5,482 nucleotides of DNA from Gemmatimonadota bacterium (GTDB lineage Bacteria > Gemmatimonadota > Gemmatimonadetes > Gemmatimonadales > GWC2-71-9), in the NCBI GenBank assembly GCA_003221985.1, contig QHUQ01000188.1:1-5482 (forward strand), given 5' to 3'. Position 1 is the stretch's first letter. Each line of letters starts with the position of its first letter. The notes below the pieces were generated by a model. It saw nothing but the letters and a program-made list of their open reading frames with translations. It searched no databases and was not told where the DNA came from. Made by a program: the position numbers and the translations under genes. Below are positions 1-4,229 of this stretch, piece after piece.

Positions 1-335
1 TCAATAAGGCCGGCCCCGCAGACACTTAACCAGGCTCGGGCCGTGCCGTCTTCTGTCTGGCGGCGGAGTACCTCCCAGCATGCATCGAGGCCCGCCGTCC
101 CCGGACCGCTCGCAAGGGCGCCCGAGATAGCGGCGTCGCGCGCTTCAGCGATCTGCGCCGCTGCCGCGCGCAGCAACCTGGCGCGTGATGCGTAGTGATA
201 GATGACCAGGCCTTTGACAACCCCGGCCCGGTGCGCGACCGCATCGAGAGAGAACCCGTCGATGCCCCCGCGCTGCAGCGTGTGGACGGCGGCGGCAAGG
301 ATCGTGGCGCGCGTAGCGGAGGCGTCTTTCGGCAC
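1..335 (-). CDS. TetR/AcrR-family transcriptional repressor, N-terminal part (cut by left window edge)
   Basis: The reverse strand reads open from a GTG at 335-333 to the left edge, giving 111 residues of an incomplete protein. Residues 6-55 match the TetR DNA-binding domain: an ATRATILAAAV first helix, the G-GIDGFSLDAVAHRAGV helix-turn-helix (about 24-39), then the hallmark KGLVIYHYASRARLL (41-55). Proteins of this family dimerise, bind palindromic operators near their own gene, and leave DNA when a small ligand binds the C-terminal domain. That ligand domain lies mostly outside the window, so the ligand and targets cannot be read. The GTG start is chosen because AGGA sits 7 nt upstream and the HTH begins at the usual distance; the frame stays open upstream without a better start. 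It is transcribed divergently from the plus-strand operon, so it may control itself, that operon, or both (inference). Family assignment is confident. Confidence 0.9.
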   Translation of the reverse strand, partial: MPKDASATRATILAAAVHTLQRGGIDGFSLDAVAHRAGVVKGLVIYHYASRARLLRAAAAQIAEARDAAISGALASGPGTAGLDACWEVLRRQTEDGTARAWLSVCGAGLI

Positions 336-336
336 G

Positions 337-358
337 TTGTTGTCCTGACGGTCAATAA
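337..358. promoter_or_regulatory. Candidate operator: imperfect 22-bp inverted repeat in front of the TetR gene
   Basis: The sequence has the arms TTgTTGtCC and GGtCAAtAA separated by TGAC. Seven of the eleven symmetric base pairs match (337/358, 338/357, 340/355, 341/354, 342/353, 344/351, 345/350). Its size and symmetry fit the operators used by TetR dimers, which commonly lie next to the repressor's own start. Here it begins 1 nt upstream of the TetR start codon and covers its ribosome binding site. A weak minus-strand -10-like CATTAT (360-355), with a poor -35-like TTGCGC 16 nt further upstream (382-377), overlaps its right end, so binding could block both transcription and translation of the repressor. 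The dyad is seen directly; its use as an operator is inferred. Confidence 0.4.
343..346 (-). promoter_or_regulatory. Ribosome binding site of the TetR gene
   Basis: On the minus strand AGGA lies 7 nt before the GTG codon at 335-333. This is the best Shine-Dalgarno match in front of the TetR reading frame and decides the start. It lies inside the left arm and centre of the imperfect dyad at 337-358. Confidence 0.6.
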
Positions 359-366
359 TGGGGATT

Positions 367-382
367 GGGCGCAAGGGCGCAA
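367..382. repeat. Tandem duplication of an 8-bp unit (GGGCGCAA x2)
   Basis: Two perfect head-to-tail copies of GGGCGCAA occupy 367-374 and 375-382 in the divergent intergenic region, 9 nt to the right of the candidate operator. On the minus strand each copy carries a TTGCGC that weakly resembles a -35 element. It may be a direct-repeat regulator site or a chance slippage product; nothing else in the sequence decides this. Confidence 0.5.
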
Positions 383-504
383 GCCGAAACAAATCAGCAA
401 CCTTTTGGCCTATCCCCGAGTCTCATCTTGACACGACCCTAACACCTTCGCTCGCACGCGATGAAACCTTGGACCCGCATGATTTGTATGAGGATGACCA
501 ACCC

Positions 505-933
505 ATGATCGACAAACCGGTCGCTGCTACGGGCACCATGCCTGGTACGTTCTCCCCCCTCGTCCGCGCGGTCATCGATTCCGTGACCGAGGGCATCGTC
601 ATCTTCGACCAACAGGGCCGCCTGCTGTACGCCAATTCCTCCGCGCGGCGCGCCATCGATGGACAAAACGGCGACGTGCGCAACCGCCTGCAGAGCCTCG
701 GCGCGAGGTTCTCCGCACTCAAGAACGGCGCGCAGAGTCTCGGCGAAGCCGCAATCCTTCCCTCAGCCGGTCCCCTCACTCTAGCCGAACGCGAGCGCCA
801 GGCGATCACCGACACCTTGCAGGACACGAGCGGCAAGCTGGCGGAAACGGCGCGACGCCTGGGGATCAGCCGCACGACGCTGTGGAGGCGCCTCAAGTCT
901 TACGGGATGGACGGCTTCCGCGCCTCTCCGTAG
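505..933 (+). CDS. Small PAS-like / Fis-type helix-turn-helix transcriptional regulator
   Basis: This is a 142-residue predicted DNA-binding protein. Residues 19-51 (LVRAVIDSVTEGIVIFD, then G-RLLYANSSARRAI) look like the first strands and helix of a PAS sensory domain, but the rest of the fold is missing. After a linker, residues 92-134 form a Fis/NtrC C-terminal HTH: an LAERERQAITDTL helix, then KLAETARRLGISRTTLWRRLK, in which A113-L119 and S122-L130 are the HTH helices. In NtrC proteins this HTH follows an AAA+ sigma-54 ATPase domain, which is absent here, so the protein cannot be a classical sigma-54 activator. The ATG at 505 is preferred because GAGG (490-493) lies 11 nt upstream. An in-frame ATG at 358 would add 49 low-complexity residues across the intergenic region, and ATG 538 is also possible. 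It is the first plus-strand gene and ends 20 nt before the thioesterase, so it may regulate the operon it heads (inference). Confidence 0.8.
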   Translation: MIDKPVAATGTMPGTFSPLVRAVIDSVTEGIVIFDQQGRLLYANSSARRAIDGQNGDVRNRLQSLGARFSALKNGAQSLGEAAILPSAGPLTLAERERQAITDTLQDTSGKLAETARRLGISRTTLWRRLKSYGMDGFRASP

Positions 934-953
934 GCTCCTAGCTTCCCCGGGGG

Positions 954-1436
954 ATGCCCCCCCCCGACCCCGCGCCTCAACCGTTCGTCATCGAGGAATA
1001 CGTCCGCTGGTCGGACGTGGACTTCGCGGGGATCATTTTTTACGGCTCCTACGTGCGGCTGTTCGAGATCGCCGAGACGGAAATGTTTCGGCATTGCGGA
1101 CTGGCGTACGCGAGGATGTTCGACGAATACGACATCTTCCTGCCGCGCAAAGCCGTTCATAGCGAGTTCTACTGGCCCGCCCGTCTCGATGACCAGCTAC
1201 GTATCGCCGCGTATGTCGGCAAGGTCGGGACAAAATCGCTGACACTCCATTTCGACGTCTTGCGAGCCGACTTGACCGCGCTCGGCGCGGCCGGGTGGAT
1301 GGTGCTGGTGTGCGTCGACCGGAAGAGATTGAAGCCGACTCGGTTGCCCGCAGGACTGATTGCAGCCCTGGCGCCGCACACGCTCAGTCCCGAGGCCGCG
1401 CGCAAAACGTTGGGGGTCGCCCCATCGCCGCGCTGA
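954..1436 (+). CDS. Acyl-CoA thioesterase of the 4-hydroxybenzoyl-CoA thioesterase (hot-dog) family
   Basis: The 160-residue product has the single hot-dog fold length of the 4HBT/YbgC/FadM group, which hydrolyses acyl-CoA or aryl-CoA thioesters in the cytoplasm as oligomers. The signature is VRWSDVDFAGIIFYGSYVR at residues 17-35. Asp23, in DFAGI, aligns with the catalytic Asp17 of Pseudomonas 4-hydroxybenzoyl-CoA thioesterase (CDPAGI). The rest follows the family pattern: a long helix (FEIAETEMFRHCG), then strands VHSEFYWPARLDDQLRIAAYVGKVGTKSLTLHF given here as residues 65-97, and a final strand GWMVLVCVD. The ATG at 954 is the only usable start because an in-frame TAG lies at 939-941. It has no normal Shine-Dalgarno sequence, only a G5 run touching the ATG, and is followed by nine cytosines. 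The gene sits 20 nt after the regulator, and its TGA overlaps a possible CTG start of the next gene. Family is confident; the substrate is not readable. Confidence 0.88.
   Translation: MPPPDPAPQPFVIEEYVRWSDVDFAGIIFYGSYVRLFEIAETEMFRHCGLAYARMFDEYDIFLPRKAVHSEFYWPARLDDQLRIAAYVGKVGTKSLTLHFDVLRADLTALGAAGWMVLVCVDRKRLKPTRLPAGLIAALAPHTLSPEAARKTLGVAPSPR
957..965 (+). repeat. C9 homopolymer tract directly after the thioesterase start codon
   Basis: Nine cytosines follow the ATG at 954-956 and encode Pro2-Pro4. The five guanines before the ATG (949-953) can pair with the first five cytosines (957-961), leaving only ATG in the loop; four further cytosines at 945-948 offer an alternative partner for the G run. 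A change of one C would shift the thioesterase out of frame. The tract and pairing are seen directly; any effect on expression is inference. Confidence 0.6.
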
Positions 1437-1921
1437 GAGCAACCCCTGCCCTGCTATTGCTTCTGACGCACTGCAACCGCGGCACGGACGAGCCGCGGCG
1501 GCTCCAGGCGATGGTCGCGTTTCCTCCTCGAGACACGATTCGGTTCGCGCTCCCGGCGACCATGTATCGCTGTGCCGGTGAGAGCTCCGTGCTGCTGGAG
1601 TCTGCGAACCCGGAGGGAAGTGGCGTGCTGCTGCGCGTGCGCTACCGCGACAGCCTGGTCTCGGGTTCATATCCGGTTGCGGCGCCCGGTGACACGGCGG
1701 CCGTACCGGCGGCGGTCGTGGCGGTCCGCTACCTCATCCGCGAGACGCCGCACGCGTTTGTGCTCGACAGCGGCACCGTGCACGTGCAGCGCGAAGACGA
1801 CAAACTCGGCGCGCGTATCGAAGGCTCGGGACTCGAGAACGCGATTCGAACGCCGGCGCGCATCGAGTATCATGACGTCCCGCTGCGGGCGGAGACGGTG
1901 ACGTGCGGGTACCAGCCATGA
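1433..1921 (+). CDS. Predicted secreted lipoprotein of unknown family
   Basis: I do not recognise the family. The frame starts with RATPALLLLLTHCNRG, a short charged-then-hydrophobic signal ending in Cys (residue 14 counted from CTG 1433), which looks like a lipoprotein signal although LTHC is a poor lipobox. The mature part (to residue 162) is rich in predicted beta strands: FALPATMYRC, SVLLES, GVLLRVRYRDSLVSGSYPV, then FVLDSGTVHVQR and ARIEYHDVPL. It has two further cysteines, C47 and C158 near the C terminus, which could form a disulfide outside the cytoplasm. The start is uncertain. No ATG, GTG or TTG stands at a sensible place before the signal; CTG 1433 would give a CTGA overlap with the thioesterase stop. 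ATG 1511 has AGG 5 nt upstream but would drop the signal, and GTG 1295 would overlap the thioesterase by 142 nt. The stop overlaps the next start as ATGA. The gene is likely real from its coupling and coding character; its function is unknown. Confidence 0.65.
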   Translation: MRATPALLLLLTHCNRGTDEPRRLQAMVAFPPRDTIRFALPATMYRCAGESSVLLESANPEGSGVLLRVRYRDSLVSGSYPVAAPGDTAAVPAAVVAVRYLIRETPHAFVLDSGTVHVQREDDKLGARIEGSGLENAIRTPARIEYHDVPLRAETVTCGYQP

Positions 1922-2994
1922 CGGCAACGGCGGTCGTGCGCGTCGGCTTTATCGGGTCGGGGTTCGCCCGCCGCGTCCAGTTGCCTGGCCTCGCATTCGT
2001 TCCTGGTGCCAAAGCCACTGCGATCGCAAGCGGCCACCGCGCCAATGCGGAAGCCGTGGCGCGCGACTTCGGGATACCGCACGTCTTCAGTGACGGAGCG
2101 GAGCTGGCTCGCTCGCCCGACGTGGATCTGGTGGTCGTCTCCTCGACGCCGGATTCACACGCCCGCTGCGCGATCGCCGCGCTCGAGGCAGGGAAGCACG
2201 TGCTGTGCGAAAAACCGATGGCCATCGATGCGTTTGAAGCGGCGCAAATGGTGGCAGCATCTCAGCAGCATCCCGACAGGCTCGCATGGATCGACCACGA
2301 GTTGCGCTACGAGCCCAACCGCCGCCGCGCCCGCGAGCTGATTCGTTCCAACGCGATTGGCGAGCTTCGCCACGTGGAATTGTCTCTCATGCCCTACGTG
2401 CGCGGGGACGGCCGGCCGCAGGCGTTCGACGCGCCCTGGAATTGGTGGTCGGACGCCGCGCGCGGCGGCGGCATCTTGGGCGCGGTCGGGTCCCACTTCA
2501 TCGACCTGTTCCGGTTCTGGAGCGGCAGTGAGATCACGCACGTCGCCGGGTTGGTTGAGACGTTCGTCCAGCAGCGCACGGACGAAGCGGGTGCGCTCCG
2601 TGTGGTTACGGCGGATGATTTCGCGAGCTGCGTGCTCCAAACCGGAAGCGGCGCGGTCGCCACCATCACCTTGAGTGCAATCGGACACCACGGACCGGGC
2701 CTCCTTGGCCGGGTCACCGGCAGCGGGGGAACGCTTTTGCTCAGTGGCGAAACCAAGCTCGAGTTTGGAAAGTCCGGGGGGCCACTCGAAGACATCTCCG
2801 CTCCGGACGATCTCTGGGAAAAGACGAAGCCGAACAACATGTGGGCGCGTTCGTTCGTGCGGCTGATGCGGGAGATGGTGGAGGTCATCCGCGGCGGCAC
2901 ACCGCAAGGCGAACCGGCCACGTTCCGCGACGGGTGGCAGGTGCAGCGCGTGCTGGACGCGATCCGCGGCCGGCGGGGTGTGCAGTTAGATTGA
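1918..2994 (+). CDS. Gfo/Idh/MocA-family NAD(P)-dependent oxidoreductase
   Basis: The 358-residue protein has the usual length and two-domain plan of this cytoplasmic family, which oxidises or reduces hydroxyl/keto groups, often on sugars, inositols or related compounds. The N-terminal Rossmann domain opens with VVRVGFIGSGFARRV (6-20), containing the G-x-G-x-x-A dinucleotide loop at 13-17. VVVSSTPDSHARCAIAALEAGKHVLCEKP follows in pieces at 72-100, with Lys99 of the EKP motif in the catalytic position. The C-terminal alpha/beta domain starts near residue 122 and carries GGGILGAVGSHFIDLFRFW at 183-201. His193 corresponds to the catalytic His of inositol dehydrogenase, but the Asp four residues before it (Asp172 in Bacillus subtilis IDH) is Ala189 here. 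The ATG at 1918 is preferred over GTG 1903 because it overlaps the upstream TGA as ATGA, indicating translational coupling; its own stop overlaps a TTG of the ispH frame. The substrate and cofactor preference cannot be told. Confidence 0.9.
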   Translation: MTATAVVRVGFIGSGFARRVQLPGLAFVPGAKATAIASGHRANAEAVARDFGIPHVFSDGAELARSPDVDLVVVSSTPDSHARCAIAALEAGKHVLCEKPMAIDAFEAAQMVAASQQHPDRLAWIDHELRYEPNRRRARELIRSNAIGELRHVELSLMPYVRGDGRPQAFDAPWNWWSDAARGGGILGAVGSHFIDLFRFWSGSEITHVAGLVETFVQQRTDEAGALRVVTADDFASCVLQTGSGAVATITLSAIGHHGPGLLGRVTGSGGTLLLSGETKLEFGKSGGPLEDISAPDDLWEKTKPNNMWARSFVRLMREMVEVIRGGTPQGEPATFRDGWQVQRVLDAIRGRRGVQLD

Positions 2995-2999
2995 GTCGC

Positions 3000-4214
3000 G
3001 TGGAACAGACCTACTTCAGGAAGGGATTCGGCCTCAAGGGCGCCATCGAAGGCGCGCTGACGGCCGATTATCACAGCCGGGTGGTGGACGCCATCCGGAC
3101 TGCCGGCTACACACTGGACGTCGGCGATCTCACGTTCCGGCTGGCTGGCGAATTCGGCTTCTGTTACGGCGTGGACCGTGCCGTCGAATACGCCTACGAG
3201 ACACGCAGCAAGTTTCCCGGCAAGCGCACCTTCCTCGTCGGCGAGATCATCCACAACCCGCACGTCAATCAAAAGCTCGCGGCGATGGGCGTCGCGTTTC
3301 TGCAGCGCCCGGAGGGCCGTGACGCCGAGTTCGACTTCAGTGCCGTCACGGCCGACGATGTGGTGATCCTGCCGGCGTTCGGCGTGACGGTGCGGGACTT
3401 CGAACGGCTGCGGGCGATCGGGTGCGTGCTCGTCGACACGACGTGCGGCTCGGTCCTGAACGTGTGGAAGCGCGTCGAGGTGTACGCGCGCGACGGCTTC
3501 ACCGCACTCATCCACGGCAAGAACTATCACGAAGAGACCAAGGCCACGTCGAGTCAGGTGAACAAGTATCCCGGCGGCAAATACCTCGTCGTGCGGGATA
3601 TGAACGAGGCCCGGGTCGTGTGCGAGTACATAGAGGGACGGGGGACGAGAGACGAGTTTCTCCAGCAGTTCGAGGGCAAAATGTCGCCGTCGTTCGATCC
3701 CGACCGCGACCTGCAGCGCGTCGGCGTGGCGAATCAGACGACGATGTTGTCGGGCGAATCGCTGGCGATCGCCGGCGAGGTGGGGAAGAGCATGGCGCGG
3801 CGCTGGGGCGCCGAGGCCATCGGCGAGCATTTCCGCACGTTCGACACGATTTGCTCCGCGACGCAGGAGCGGCAGGATGCCGTGCTCAAGCTGATCGCCG
3901 AGCCGCTGGATGTGATGGTGGTGATCGGCGGCTACAATTCGAGCAATACGACGCATCTCGCCGCGATCTGCAGCGACAAAGTCACGACCTATCACATCGA
4001 AGACGCGGCGTGCATCGACCTTGAGGAAGGAAGCATTCGGTTCCGGCCGGTGGGTGCGCATACCACCGAGGAACGGCGCCAGAACTGGCTGCCGGCGGGC
4101 CCGCTCAGGATCGGGATTACCGCTGGAGCGTCGACGCCGAACAACAAGATCGGTGAGACGATCGAGCGGATTGCCGCGCTACGCGGGGATGCGCTAGAGG
4201 TGCTGCCGAAATGA
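3000..4214 (+). CDS. ispH: 4-hydroxy-3-methylbut-2-enyl diphosphate reductase (plant/cyanobacterial-class IspH/LytB)
   Basis: IspH is the [4Fe-4S] enzyme that reduces HMBPP to IPP and DMAPP, the last step of the cytoplasmic MEP isoprenoid pathway. The three cluster cysteines are present: C55 in GFCYGVDRA, C149 in DTTCGSVLN and C285 in ICSATQERQ. Substrate-site residues are also kept: H85 in EIIHNPHVN, H177 and E179 in YHEET, T247/T248 in ANQTTML, S314-S315-N316 in GGYNSSNTTHL, and S378 in GASTPNN. The protein is about 404 aa, against 316 in Escherichia coli. The extra N-terminal segment starting YFRKGFGLKG and the FDPDRDLQRVGVANQTTML block are marks of the longer plant/cyanobacterial class. 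The start is either GTG 3000, used here, or TTG 2991, which overlaps the upstream TGA as TTGA and adds three residues; neither has a strong Shine-Dalgarno sequence. The frame is open further upstream, but that part only shadows the oxidoreductase gene. All key residues are intact, so it should be active. Confidence 0.96.
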   Translation: MEQTYFRKGFGLKGAIEGALTADYHSRVVDAIRTAGYTLDVGDLTFRLAGEFGFCYGVDRAVEYAYETRSKFPGKRTFLVGEIIHNPHVNQKLAAMGVAFLQRPEGRDAEFDFSAVTADDVVILPAFGVTVRDFERLRAIGCVLVDTTCGSVLNVWKRVEVYARDGFTALIHGKNYHEETKATSSQVNKYPGGKYLVVRDMNEARVVCEYIEGRGTRDEFLQQFEGKMSPSFDPDRDLQRVGVANQTTMLSGESLAIAGEVGKSMARRWGAEAIGEHFRTFDTICSATQERQDAVLKLIAEPLDVMVVIGGYNSSNTTHLAAICSDKVTTYHIEDAACIDLEEGSIRFRPVGAHTTEERRQNWLPAGPLRIGITAGASTPNNKIGETIERIAALRGDALEVLPK

Positions 4215-4222
4215 GGTAGTTT

Positions 4223-4226
4223 GGAG
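4223..4226 (+). promoter_or_regulatory. Ribosome binding site of the kinase gene
   Basis: GGAG lies 3 nt before ATG 4230, a short spacing but the best match. An in-frame TTG at 4221 with GAGG at 4213-4216 is an alternative that would add three residues. GAGG there overlaps the ispH stop codon region. Confidence 0.4.
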
Positions 4227-4229
4227 CCG

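Noticed and set aside
428..433. A perfect TTGACA -35 hexamer upstream of the Fis-type regulator
   Set aside because: No acceptable -10 hexamer lies 16-18 nt downstream (positions 450-457 read GC-rich), so I do not call a promoter from one hexamer alone.
358..504. N-terminal extension of the regulator from ATG 358
   Set aside because: There is no ribosome binding site before ATG 358, it lies within the candidate operator region, and the 49 added residues show no domain character. ATG 505 is the better start.
931..940. Small inverted repeat TAGG-CT-CCTA at the regulator stop codon as a terminator
   Set aside because: A 4-bp stem with a 2-nt loop and no T run cannot act as an intrinsic terminator, and the next gene follows after 20 nt.
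1295..1432. Upstream GTG start for the lipoprotein frame, inside the thioesterase gene
   Set aside because: It would overlap the thioesterase by 142 nt and put 46 residues before the signal-like segment, and the translated piece looks like an out-of-frame shadow of the thioesterase.
2841..2999. Extended start of ispH inside the oxidoreductase gene
   Set aside because: The extra 50 residues are Arg/Gly/Ala-rich out-of-frame translation of the oxidoreductase C terminus. The family N terminus begins at about the YFRKGFG segment just after GTG 3000.
2394..4061. Long open frame of 555 codons on the minus strand opposite the oxidoreductase and ispH
   Set aside because: It is antisense to two genes with full sets of catalytic motifs, is rich in Arg/His typical of the reverse frame of high-GC genes, and shows no recognisable domain.
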